Below, piece by piece: positions 34,327-45,277 of a DNA stretch of 64,000 nucleotides (positions within the stretch are counted from its first letter, which is position 1; the number at the start of each line of letters is the position of its first letter). The stretch comes from Armillaria gallica (lineage: Eukaryota > Basidiomycota > Agaricomycetes > Agaricales > Physalacriaceae), in contig JBANDB010000003.1 in assembly GCA_037576215.1 (NCBI GenBank), positions 1,798,001 to 1,862,000 on the forward strand. The letters are read 5' to 3'. Below the pieces are notes generated by a model that was not told where the DNA came from, searched no databases, and saw only the letters and a program-made list of their open reading frames with translations. Both the position numbers and the translations under genes were made by a program.

Positions 34327-35340
34327 GGAGCACGCCATAAAGAGAGTCGGTATGTACAATTTAGAACAATACACGCGCTGTTACTTCCGTGAGTGTTGCG
34401 ATGGGAATGTCTGAAGGCGAATGTGCTAATTAGTTATAATCAAGGTGATAACTTTGGCAGTGTCGTGCTGTGTGCCATAGGAATGACCAGCAGCTCATTA
34501 GAACAGCACAAAAGCACGATGTAGTTCGCGAAGCAGAAGATCTGTCCGGTTTGCTGGTCAGCTGCGCGGTCCCTTACGTGGGGCTCACAGATCAGAGAGA
34601 GAATGGCCGCCGAATGGTGTTGACCTATCACATATATTTCATTTCCCTGTGAGTCCTTCCAAGAATGCAGGAATCGTCGTGCTGTTTTATCTTGGGAATC
34701 GAGATTACCGGAATTGCAGACAATAAACCGTGCATTTGCGTTGACATCGTGAAACCTTTTTCAGCGTTTACGTACCCGGCAGTGTAGTTGATGGCGTGCT
34801 GTTGAAAGCCCAGGCGCCCAAGCGCTAAGCCACACAGCTTACTTCATCTTACTTCTCACCACAAGAACAGGACGAGTGACCAGTGTTGGACGGGCAGTGA
34901 CCCAAAGTGGAAAGTCGCGGTAGTGCCCGTGTGACTTAGTCGCTAAGTCATTTTCTGCCCCAACTTTCAGGGCACGACCAAGTATTACAAAGCGTCTGAT
35001 GCTCTCACGCAGTGAGGCGCTTTTTGAACATCAAACCGCCTCTTAATGTGAGGTATGACGACGCTGGGGCTGAGACCAGAATCGGAGTCTCGTACCGAGC
35101 CTTTGGTGTCATGCAAAGGCCGTGGGAAGAGGTTGAGGCAAAAAACGCCCTGCCTTTGGTTGACTAACGACTTGGCCCTGACTTTGCGACTAGTCGCTGA
35201 CCGGCACATCACTGCGAGTGACAACTTTGGTTTCACCACATCTTACATTGAGCTACGTCGTGTCTGGACATTGGTGCGTGTGGTTCTCTGTCATTTTGTG
35301 CTTTCTCATCCTTCAATCACGACCAGGAAGAAGACGCCGA
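34327..35340. other. Spacer between nucleotidase 3 and HET 3
   Basis: It aligns with the spacers of modules 1 and 2 except for the MITE at 34881-35214. No gene is seen. Confidence 0.55.
34873..35222. mobile_element. 334-bp hAT-type MITE with 8-bp target-site duplication
   Basis: The element spans 34881-35214 and is flanked by a perfect 8-bp direct repeat CGAGTGAC (34873-34880 and 35215-35222). The corresponding places in modules 1 and 2 have the target only once and no insert. The ends are imperfect terminal inverted repeats: the left end reads CAGTGTTGGACGGGCAGTGA and the right end, on the other strand, reads CAGTGATGTGCCGGTCAGCG. An 8-bp duplication and CAGTG termini are hallmarks of the hAT superfamily. 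There is no transposase frame, so it is non-autonomous. It lies 118 bp before the HET copy 3 start codon and may affect its promoter. Confidence 0.85.
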
Positions 35341-37249
35341 ATGGATCCATGGGATGTGGACGATGACAATGACGACAGGGATGACAATGATGAGGGCGAT
35401 GAGGATGAGGACAGTGATGACAGTGATGAGAGCGATGAGGATGAGGACAGCATATTGTATAGAAAATCCAACCTAGTGAGTACTTCAATGTGTGCCCAGA
35501 AAGGCGGGGAGTAATGCATTGCAGGGAGAAACAACACGGATCAATTATGAGCGTCTCCCATGGGTCACGCTCTCCGCCCTCAATGAGACCGGCCGAGCAG
35601 AATCAACCATTCCAGTGCTTCAGCAACGGTCATACACCGGTAAATTGCCTGTCATAACATCCGCTTTGGCCAATGCTCGCTGCATTGACCTCGGTATGGA
35701 CAGGATCTTGGAGATACTCAATATGACACTTGGCACGTCATATACCTTGGATGATCATGACTCCATTCTTCAGTCAGTGTTCCAATCCTTCATTGCACGA
35801 AATTACGACTTTGGCATTGTCTACGCTAATGTGCGACCGTATTGGTATGACTTGACCTTTATCAAGCACATTGGTGAATTGTGGATGAAGGACCAGGAGA
35901 GGCGACAAGAATGTTTGACTGATAACGGAATTTCCAGGCTGGGTTTCCTATGTCGACGTGTTTGGGATCTATGTGCTAATCGGGTGGTGCCATATTGGGT
36001 CACCCACTGTTCATTGCCAATGCCGATATCGCATGCTTGGATGGCTCCGGAGGACCGCGTCGATTTGTGGACACCCATAAATTGCTCGGAGTGGCCCGTG
36101 CCAATACCCAAAGACGCAGATCTTAATCTCATCAGGATCGAGATGTTGAACCAACAAGGGTTGGTTCCCTTCCACAGTGTGGAGTATGTGTGGTTGGATG
36201 TTTTGTGTTTGAGGCAAGAAGGTGGCGAGAGAGAGGATCTACGCGCAGAAGAGTGGAAGGTCGACGTGCCCACCATCGGATTTCTTTTTCGCCCTCCGGT
36301 TCAGTTTGTGGTGTATTACCTCAGTGGACTTGGACGGCCTCTTCGTTTGAAGCCGGGCGACTTGGAGAACGAGCGGAATTGGTTCAACCGTGCCTGGACC
36401 CTACAGGAGACTGCCGAGGCTCCGATTATTGGTGGAAGCACTGACGTTGACTTGATCACCGACAATGACGTCAAAGCGAATCTCAAAGAAAAGCTGCAAT
36501 CGGTGGAACGTATAAAGGGAGAGGATGTGTTTTACTTCCTGTGGCAGATGCAGATTCGCAAGTCAACGAAGCCTTTGGATAAGGTGGCAGGTCTGGCATA
36601 CCTTCTCTGTGGAGATTCCTGGATGGACTCAAAGTATATTCCCGTATATGACGAGACACAATCTCAAGAGGATGCTTGGGACATGCTCGTGGATGCGATG
36701 AACGTCTGCTTCCAGTTGGAATTGCTCTTCATTTACCCTGAACCTGGGAACGGACCCCAGCGATGGCGACCGTCGTGGAAACAGGTTATGGAGAGGAGAA
36801 TTCTGTGTCCGGAAAGGGGCCAGATGTATCGTCCACAAAGTCACATAAGGAAGCTGGAGACGGGAGACTTTTTGTATGAGGGTCCTTGTATCAAATCAGG
36901 GTTTGTTTCTGGATTAGCCCATGGATCATATGAAGAAGGGAAGCCTCGACAGGGAAAGTTGGTTATTCAACTTGAAGATGGGCCCAGAGCACCCCACATA
37001 ATTAAGGTCTTCGCACATCATGCATTCCCGATCCCGGATGGCTTGTATACACTTATAGGCACCAAATATTCCTGGGTGAGAAAGGAACTTCCTACATTCA
37101 CATATCTTTTGCAATATTGGGTAGTCGGGTGGCGAAGATGGGATCAGAGATTTGAGAAATTGTCGGTGATCAATACGTATAGAATTTTAGAGCAGGACTA
37201 CAAGAATTTTGACGATATCGAGCCCTTTACTCAGGTACTTCTTTGCTGA
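35341..37249 (+). CDS. HET-domain protein, array copy 3, intact, with acidic N-terminal expansion
   Basis: Exon 1 (35341-35475) begins MDPWDVDDDNDD and runs through about 30 residues made almost only of Asp, Glu, Asn and Ser, coded by GATGAG-like repeats, before ILYRKSNL. The intron 35476-35524 joins in frame to the long exon. HET motifs: PISHAWMAPEDR, VEYVWLDVLCLRQEGG, VVYYLSGLGRPL and NRAWTLQETAEA. The C-terminal half aligns with copy 2, including FYFLWQMQIRKSTKPLDKVAGLAYL. About 620 residues. Differences from copies 1 and 2 lie in the same short patches. As in copy 2, a 101-nt intron at 37235-37335 could lead to a terminal exon ending at 37464. Confidence 0.87.
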
Positions 37250-37611
37250 TTTAATCCTGTTTGTCGCTTGTTTATTGTAAATTTAGTTGCCTTGAATTGA
37301 TCCTTCGCAATAGCATATCCTCACACCCTGCACAGCTGAAGCCATACTCAATGTGTGTACATGGAAAGTTCGGGGTAGAAGAGAGGTCGACAAGGCGAGC
37401 ATTTGGGACCGCGCTGTTGCTGTCCACCACGAAAAAATGTATAATAGTTACCATGTGTATATAAATATCAAAAGCACGTACCAGGTACTTTTCATCACCG
37501 CAATCCTATGTAACTCAAGTATAACTTCATCTCTGTCCATTTCAGTATATACACCGGGACTCAACGAACAACAGTGGAATCCCAAGCTACCTAAATTTTC
37601 TCTCTCTTTGC
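37250..37611. other. Convergent region between HET copy 3 and methyltransferase copy 3
   Basis: It contains the candidate HET terminal exon (37336-37464) and shared AT-rich 3' sequence. No further gene is seen. Confidence 0.45.
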
Positions 37612-38488
37612 TTAAAGCGGCTTAGCACCTTTAGCCAGGAACAACTTCTGGTCTGTCAAGCCGAACATGCCGTCCATGGTGGCGCCAGGAATAACATTCA
37701 ATGAGAACGACTCCAGTCCAGCGCCTTCAAACACCTTCCTCATATCCTCCTCGGTGAATCCCGTCTTGTGAGGAACGATAGCCTCGTACTTTTCCTTGAT
37801 GTCCTCGATTTTCGGTATAGCATCCGAGCTTACTCGGTCAGTGACCAACAGGGCACCTCCGGGCTTGAGAAAGTACGCGAGAATACGGGTGATCTCATCG
37901 GTGGACTCGAAGTGATGGTAAGCCATGGTGCACTGAAAGTACATGTCAGCACAAATTGCGCCTAGGTGCCCGTGCGTACCAGGACAACATCGAATTTGCG
38001 CCCTTCCAGTTCTTCTGGTAAACCCTTGAGCTCGTAGGCGATTGCGCTCATCTTGGACGTAACTCCAAGGGTTTCGGCTCTCTTGTTGTATTGGTCGACC
38101 ATGCCTTGGCTGATGTCGACGCCTTGAATAGATTTGCAGTGCGCGATGAGCGTCGTTTCCAATAAACCTATGAGAATATATCCGACATGAAGCAGCCATA
38201 TTATTGAATTAGGATAGCTGTACCTGTACCGCATGCGAAATTCAAAACGGTCGTCGATTCTGGATCGAAGGACCATCCATGTGAGAGAATGTATTGGCCT
38301 TCCCTGAGGCCACGGAAGGTGAGAAGCTGCAATGACAAAAACAAACGAAATGGCACATACTTTTCTGTCAACTCCTTTACCAGGGGAATTTCGTCATAGG
38401 TATGAGAATCTTTATTGAAATGCTCCTTGTTGGCTTCGGCGAAGTCATGGCCATGACCATGATGATGGTGGTGGTGGTGCTCAGCCAT
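37612..38488 (-). CDS. Class I SAM-dependent methyltransferase, copy 3 (His-rich N-terminus)
   Basis: This intact inverted copy of the gene at 13782 starts MAEHHHHHHHGHGHDFAEAN at 38488, with seven histidines instead of five. Motif I is STTVLNFACGTG, followed by IQGVDISQGMVDQY, CTMAYHHFES and YFLKPGGALLVTDR. The three introns are in the same places as in copy 1: after LTEK, after CGT and before CTMAYHHF. All frames are open. Identity with copy 1 extends about 225 bp into the promoter, including the TATA element. It is convergent with HET copy 3. The likely activity is small-molecule methylation, substrate unknown. Confidence 0.87.
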
Positions 38489-38948
38489 GTCTGGGGAATA
38501 AAGTAACAAGTTGAAAGAGATCGTAGTCGCTTTATATCATAATATATGATCGAGATGCGTTTCAATGATCGAAAACGGGACATCACTGCCCCAATTGAAT
38601 GGCTGGTGACTGGTGAGGTCGTGTTTCTTATTCATTGATGCATGATCATCTCTAAAGATAGGGATAAGATCAACGAGCGGGCGCATAAGTAGTAAGCAGT
38701 GTTGACGCAGTGCGAGTTACATGTCCTTTAGCATGCAGTGCTACATATATTAACAATCACTACGTACAAGTGCCGGCCCGCATCTCAAGAAGATACTCTA
38801 CCGCCTAACAACACAACTGGGATAACAATGTTAAAAGTTACACAAAATAATACAGATGAGTATGAGGGGAATAAGTAATGCAAGTTATATGTAATGTATG
38901 TAATCCAGGGTCAGAGTAAACACGATAGCGATAGTTAGCATAAAGAAA
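38489..38948. other. Upstream region of methyltransferase 3 and 3' region of IRE1
   Basis: Up to about 38714 it is the inverted copy of 13571-13781 (promoter of methyltransferase 1), with the TATA element at 38531-38536. Beyond that it is unique AT-rich sequence with no gene. Confidence 0.5.
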
Positions 38949-41900
38949 TCATTCTGCGAGCTCGTAGTACGATCTAAACATGGACTCTGTCCGCAACGAC
39001 GCCTCACCTATGACACGATGCACATGGAGGATCAACCGAGGATACCTTCGCGTAAAATACGACAGATAGCCTTCCGGCATAGAACCCAAATGTCGTTTCA
39101 CGTTCTCCGGCAAGTCCTGGTAATGGTGTTTCTGCAGGAAAACCCTTATCAGCATCGTGGTTTACCCCCAGGTAATAACAGAAACGCACCTTGTTCCTAA
39201 GCGCACGTAACAGATCCTGCACGGACTTGCCATCGTATTTCCTAAACTTGCCCAGGTTTTCAATAAATATTTTGTCCAGTCGCGACTGCCAGTCATTCCC
39301 GACCACGCTGAAAGCATCTTTTTCTAGTGCTACAAGATCCGGATCCTTGGGATCCCGACACATGACTTCGAATCGGTCTGATGCATCTTGCAGAAAGTTC
39401 AACCGACGACCTGGATCCCAGAAGAAGGGATGCACGAGACACGTAGTCGTATCCGGTCTGGTGCCCATATGAGTATCACATCAAAAATAGACGATGAAAA
39501 CCTTACCGCTTGTGCGAGTCCGGGTTGAGCATCTGCTCAATCAGATGAACAGCCTCGGAGCCCTCTTCCCCGAACCTTTCCAACCCCTCCAGATTCTTCT
39601 CGTTTTTAAGGATATTTACTTCCCTCTCGAACCGGTCCCCATATGGATGGCCCCCATTCGTTAGCGTATAATAGAATAAGCATCCCAGAGCGAAGATATC
39701 CACCGATTTTGTTAGCCTCGTCGGCGAGGATCCCGTCGGCGCACCAGTCGCTGTTCCGGTACTTCCCCTCGAGCTACTTCCTCTTGATGAGATTGAGCTA
39801 TCATCCCCGAGCTCATCCAGTTTTACCTCCCCGCGCAAAATCTCCGGCGCTCTCCACCCAACGGTCCCTGCAGCCATCGCCCCATGCGCTGTGGGTAAGA
39901 AACTCGTCTGGTCCATATCCAGCTTTTTACACAGCCCAAAGTCTGATATCAGCATCTTCCCATGGCTAGATATCAGGATGTTGTGGGGCTTGATGTCGCG
40001 GTGTACAAGTTTGAGAGCATGAAGATGCCTAAGCCCACTTGTTATTTGTCTAAGAGCTTTCTTAGGTTCGAAGGCTTGAACGATAGACCTCAGCTGATCA
40101 CGATCCGGGTACTCGACGATGTCCGCGAGCGAACAAGGACAGAGCTCCAGGGCGATGTACAGGAAGTTGGCATGGGCCTCCTGGTAGTAATATCTGATAA
40201 CATGGGGATGGTCGTCACTCTCTTGCAGGATGCTGACTTCCCGAGATGCGAGAGTGACGAAGTCTTGCAGGAGACGTTTGACTGCCACAGCGCGCCCTTG
40301 TAGTGATCCTTGAAATACGACTGTTCCGTGAGAGCCAAATCCTAAGTATAATGTAAGTAACAAGTAAGAGCCTGAAAGAAACTTCGACGGCACCTAGGAC
40401 AGTCTCCGAAACGACCAATGAAGGTGTCGGTTCAACTGGCTTGGACTCTATCACGAGCGTCTGGGGCGGGGGTATTTCGACGACAATATCCGGCTTCTTC
40501 TCCTCTTCGACTTCAACATGTACACCAGGATTAGGTCGTTTTTTCTTGCCTCGTCCTCCTCGTCTTCCTTTGCGCTTATTGGGAATGGGAGTGGCATCGC
40601 CTTCGCCCTCAAGCTCCTTGTCACTATCGTCTCCTCCATTATCCGCAGCATCCTCAGGACGCTTGTCGTTTGATGGTATTGGCGTTGGTGGTGGTGATTG
40701 ATCCGCATCAGGAGTATTTATTGCGGGCGTCGGGACCGTCTCCGTTACGGCTGCAGGCTCCGGTACCGTAACCTCCTTGATGGAAGCCTCCAAGACTGCT
40801 GGCATGCCGGATAGTCCGTGCACATCACCTTTGAGCTTCCCTAATCCGAACCATACGGAGACTATCCCAAGTAGGACAAGAACAAGTACCGTGTCCCATC
40901 GTCTGCTATTTGGAGGTGCGGGGTTTGATGGAGAGGCATCCTTCTTATACTCCGATGGTTTATCGTGGCGGCGCGTCTCGTTGTCCTCATCGCCTGCGGT
41001 CAACTGAGGATAAGTTGACATGGGCGAACCATCCAAGAGTCTCTTCAAGCGACTCTCCGCACCGTCGCCTGCGCCACCTTCTAATTTCCGTACACCGATC
41101 AAACACCTGCGGTCGAAAACGGTGTCTGGATTCTGCAAGTCACAGCCATCTTTGTTGAGCAGACGCGCTCGCTCTCGCTCCTTTTCCATCTGCTTCCTCA
41201 TTCGGGTGATTTCATCAACTTCGCTTGACATCGGGACAGAATCGATGAATTTCCCCGGACGTTCTGGTATGGAAGTTCCTCGGATTCCACCGAAAGCCAC
41301 AAGCGGATAACTCAAAGGGCTCATGGCAAACAAACTTCCGGTTTCTTCAACAATGCCCACGTAGGCATTCGGATAGTTCGGGAGATGTGCCTTCGCAGTG
41401 TCCAAGGAGAGGGATGGCAAAACGTCTTGAAGACCCGGACGGGGTTGAAGAAGGACGTAGGTATGCGCGCCACGGGAGTAACGCTGAGGTTTGCGTAGTA
41501 CATCGAATACCGCAACGCTGTCAAGAAACAATCAATAGGCGCCGAATTACGAGATAGTCATAACTGACATGGGGCTGCTAAATTGCTGTCCCCATAGTGG
41601 AGAAGATGAATGAATGCTAGAGCCTTCGCCTCTACCCTTGAAAGATATGACTTCGCCATTGGGGAATCCTTGAATGTATGCGTCGTCCTTGGGCCGTTTG
41701 TACGATGCTTGCAGCAAAGTGTCCTGGTTATTCGGGCCGTATGTGGAGAATGATAAATTTTGGACGGGTGGCGGGGTCGACCCAGAGTTCTTGAGAGGTC
41801 GAGAATAGATGGATATGTGGTAATCTGGATGACAGTTAGCGCTAATGTAATGATGAAGAAATTTGATACAACACACCTGTGCGCCCAATGAACACCTCCG

Positions 41901-42588
41901 TAGGTGGCGGGGGCTTGGGCTTGCTTCCTTCGAGTTCATCCAGATCCAGTTCTTCATCATCCTGGAAGCCTTCGAATGGATCCCAAGGACACGCTGAATT
42001 CAGTGTTGCCTTGATTCTTCCTGTCTCCAGTTCAACGAGCAGTAGTGATGTTTCCTTCTTGCCTACGAACACCCTGCGGTCGTCAGAATCAGAGAAAATA
42101 AAGGGCGACATGTCCACGAGTTCGGACATGGAGAATGGAAACCGCCGTAGGGGGCTCGAAGGGGTAGCCATAACGTAGATGTCTCCTGACTGGGGCTCGA
42201 TGATGTAGGTCTCCTGGTCGGTGTTGTCATCAACGAGATCAGGGTCAAGGTCGTGGTGAATGGTTCGAATCAGTGGGGCGAGTGCTGTCGGGGCTGCTTC
42301 CGTCGTCGAGGAAGCGAAGGAAGACATCGACCACAACGTCTGGCCTAACGTCCTGTTGAGCGCATGAAACTTCCCATCCACCGACGCCAGCAAGACTATA
42401 TCCAACAACTCTCCATCTTGTTCCGTAGGCTCCTCTGCCAACGGCGGCACAACTCTGTACGAATTCGTATTCGGTCGGGCAAGATCCTGCGCTCCAGGGC
42501 TAGTCAAAGTTCGAGAAGAAATGACCTGTGCAAGACCAGCACCCATAAAGGACGCAAGGAAGATATAAAGGTAGAATGTAGGCACCAT
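38949..42588 (-). CDS. IRE1: IRE1: ER-lumenal stress sensor, transmembrane kinase/endoribonuclease
   Basis: This is the central sensor of the unfolded protein response. Order of domains: signal peptide (YLYIFLASFMGAGLA); lumenal propeller-like domain with LASVDGKFHALNRTLGQTLW and YIIEPQSGDIYVM; transmembrane helix DTVLVLVLLGIVSVWFGL (about 40830-40890); kinase domain with GFGSHGTVVFQG, VAVKRLL, LVHRDIKPHNILI, ISDFGLCKKL and VDIFALGCLFYYTLTNGGHP; and the C-terminal KEN RNase domain with DASDRFE and LRALRNKKHHYQDLPE. The expected RNase target would be a HAC1-type mRNA, not present here. About 1,100 residues over several exons. The last intron (GTGCGT...CTGCAG near 39133-39190) splices RNK to KHHYQDL in frame. 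Kinase and nuclease residues appear intact. Confidence 0.95.
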
Positions 42589-44325
42589 TGCCGGTCATTC
42601 CGAGGCAGGAGCGCCTCTTTGAGCTCGTCAAATGGGTCGTGGTGGAAAGTGATCAAGGTGTGCTGTGCACTCGCTGTGCCTGCGAAATTCGATTACCAAA
42701 AGGAGAACAGAAAACGTCAACTCGACGCCGACATCCATCATGCAGATTCTATTAATCCCTTTCTACAATTACAGGTACTGGGAGAAATAGCAAAATATCT
42801 TTGTGAAAATTGGTCTACTAGTGGACGCCTGGCTCGATGGTCGGGAATCCTTCTTCCACCTTTTGGAAACGGTCTCGTATCAAAATTCCATCAGATTCAG
42901 ATTGTGATGGGCTTCACGGACGAGACCAGGACATAGGAACGGTAGGACAGGGCAGCTCAGCGATACTTGATTAATCTATAGAGGATCAGGGAATGCAATG
43001 CCATTGGTGTGTGAACCGACAACTGTTCCGTGGGAATAAAACATATCAGATACGGTCGTACAGAGAGACCCGACTCCCTCTCTTGTGAGAAAAAAGGAGT
43101 AATATATGAGACCTGCATCCACAGAAACAGCCCGGACGTCGGTCACCTCCACAGACCCTGGGAAGGCCAGAATCGTAAACAAGACTTGTCGAAAAAGTTT
43201 TTGGCCGCTTTAGACGCTCGAAAGAGCCAAGTATTTGTCTACAATCACCCAAGACATTGCACGCGAAGGCCAGGCAGGAAGCATGAGGTATCCAACCAGA
43301 TCCATGGCCTCGAGGTGAGCGTCGATTGGTTCTATAGCTACAGGCAGGCCGGGTGAAAGGGATATCCAGAACCCGAAGTTGAGAAAGACGAGTCGCTTGC
43401 GCCGGCGAGGATCCTATTGGTGGGGACATCAAGTGATTCCGACAATTATCCAAGCTTCAGAAAATAGCGTCGTTGAAGTACCTAATCAAACAAAGCCCGT
43501 ATCACCACTAATAGTCATATCGTAAGGCGACTGTGCTTCGGAAACGGCACCGGTGAGCGAATCGTATTCCATGATATTCCGGCTTGAATTGCCCTATTGA
43601 GTACACCACTGAGCCACATGCTTTGCAGTTCCGAATCAGACGAGATAGGATCATATAGTAGAATAGTAGACATCATCGTAGTGGTTGCAATTCAAGAAAG
43701 ACTGCCAGAGTAAATGCAGAAGAGCCTACACCTGAAAAAGTGAAGTGGAGAAACTAAGCCTTTTCGGATGTGACCAGGATCCGATGATGCAGGAAAGACA
43801 TAGCCGAACGTAGTACTAAGCGGGCAAGTAATAGTATTCCTGAGTGTGAAGAATATCAAGGAAGGGATGATGGTGATGAAAGAGTACAATGCGGATGATG
43901 CGTCTTCTTATCCCGATTAGGAGCTCGGCCCTCTGCTTCGACCGTCCCAGCTGATCAAAAGTTCTGTATCGTCGTCTGTCTACGAGGACGAGGGGATTTA
44001 TTCTGATCGATGTCCCTGGGAAGGAAACGGACCATAGTCCGTACTACGGTACCGAACATATATTTGGCGTCACTCAAGCCTCACTGATGTCTCCGAGAAA
44101 CTAGAGCTCCTCTGGGCCCGCTCCCGACGACTGCTTATCGCCAAACGCTACACTTGGACAAATTTACACGCTTGTATTTTTAGCCATACAGACAATTAAA
44201 TCCTTCAGGGAGCAAGGGTTGACAAATGATGGACTTCTTTCGCAATATATATAGAGAAGCTTCTTCACCAATCAAAAGAGGAACGCTTATAATACATTTC
44301 GTGTGTACGACATGTCTATCTATGA
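42589..44325. other. Intergenic, 1.7 kb, with possible remnants of an unrecognised minus-strand gene
   Basis: On the minus strand between about 43890 and 42976 there are several protein-like pieces in different frames: a hydrophobic start MYSFITIIPSLIFFTLRN, a piece SSDSELQSMWLSGVLNRAI, a piece EYDSLTGAVSEAQSPYDMT, and a last piece DAGLIYYSFFLTREG to AFPDPL. They could be exons of a small secreted or membrane protein or a decayed gene, but I cannot join them into one convincing model. The remainder shows nothing recognisable. Confidence 0.3.
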
Positions 44326-45277
44326 TTAAGGGAAAGCCTTTGCAACAGTGCCGTAGAAGGTCTTGCCCTGGATAGTAGCAACCTCGAGCTCAAGAGCAGA
44401 GGGTTGACGGGAGCCATCACCACCTGCGAGGGTTCCTGCACCCCAAGGCGATCCTACATGACGCGTGAGCCCTGAGATAAAATTACTTCACCAAGAAACG
44501 CACCACCGTGAACCTCCGAGAGATTGGTCAACTGAGCAAAGGTGTTGGCATATCCGAGGGGTACGTAGATAATGCCGTGGTGAGCCAAGGTTGACAGAGA
44601 AGCAATGGCCGTGGCTTCCTGTCCTCCTCCCAGACCTGCGGTAGACACGAACAGACCGGCATACTTGCCAGCGAGCGCACCTTGGGACCAAAGCTTGCCG
44701 GTGGAGTCCCAGAAAGCCTAGACGCGCTGTTAACGCGAATTCCGAATAGTATTACACGCTGTGCGCACCTTCCACTGGCCAGGGAAGTTTCCGAAACGCG
44801 TAGGAATACCAAAGATGAAGGCATCGTACGAAGCGAGGATCTCGGGGGTAATGATAGGGTAATCGGGCTTGGCTGGCGCATGCAACGCGGCAAGGATCTC
44901 AGGAGAGAGAGTTTCAGGAACTCTATCGTGGGGCGTTAGTACATGATGAACGGGACGGCGGAGATACACGACTGACTGGTAAATGCTGGCGGTTCCTCCA
45001 GCGGTCTTGACGCCCTCTTTAACTGCCTCGGCCACTATCATAACATCACAGTCAGGAGGCGGCGGCAACGACCAGAAGGGAAGAACGTACGCTTGGCGAT
45101 ATGGCCGTACATGCTGTAGATAACGATAGCGACTTTAGGAGCCATTGCAGGAGAAGGAGAAGATTTAGTGGTAGATGTTGAAGAAGGTGGGGGTTGTGAT
45201 GAAGTTGAAGCTGCCTTCGGGTCAGCTTTTATAGCGTCGTCGAAATTGTCCTTTTGACGTTTGCCCGGAAAACACAT
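44326..45277 (-). CDS. WrbA-type NAD(P)H:quinone oxidoreductase (flavodoxin-like)
   Basis: The protein starts [15 protein letters not shown], a start I associate with basidiomycete homologues. The flavodoxin fold follows: [20 protein letters not shown] (FMN phosphate loop), [56 protein letters not shown] and [10 protein letters not shown], ending with [12 protein letters not shown]. WrbA proteins bind FMN and reduce quinones by two electrons, protecting against redox cycling; in wood- and litter-decay fungi they often act on lignin-derived quinones. At least four introns are seen, for example GTACGT...GATAG after HIAK. An upstream in-frame ATG at 45289 (MIQS) is an alternative start. A low-complexity Ser/Pro linker lies between the N-terminal motif and the flavodoxin domain. 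Confidence 0.9.

Noticed and set aside
35306..35537. Antisense frames made of His/Ser or Ser/Leu runs opposite the acidic start of HET copy 3
   Set aside because: They are the mirror of the GATGAG repeats in the coding exon and have no other support.
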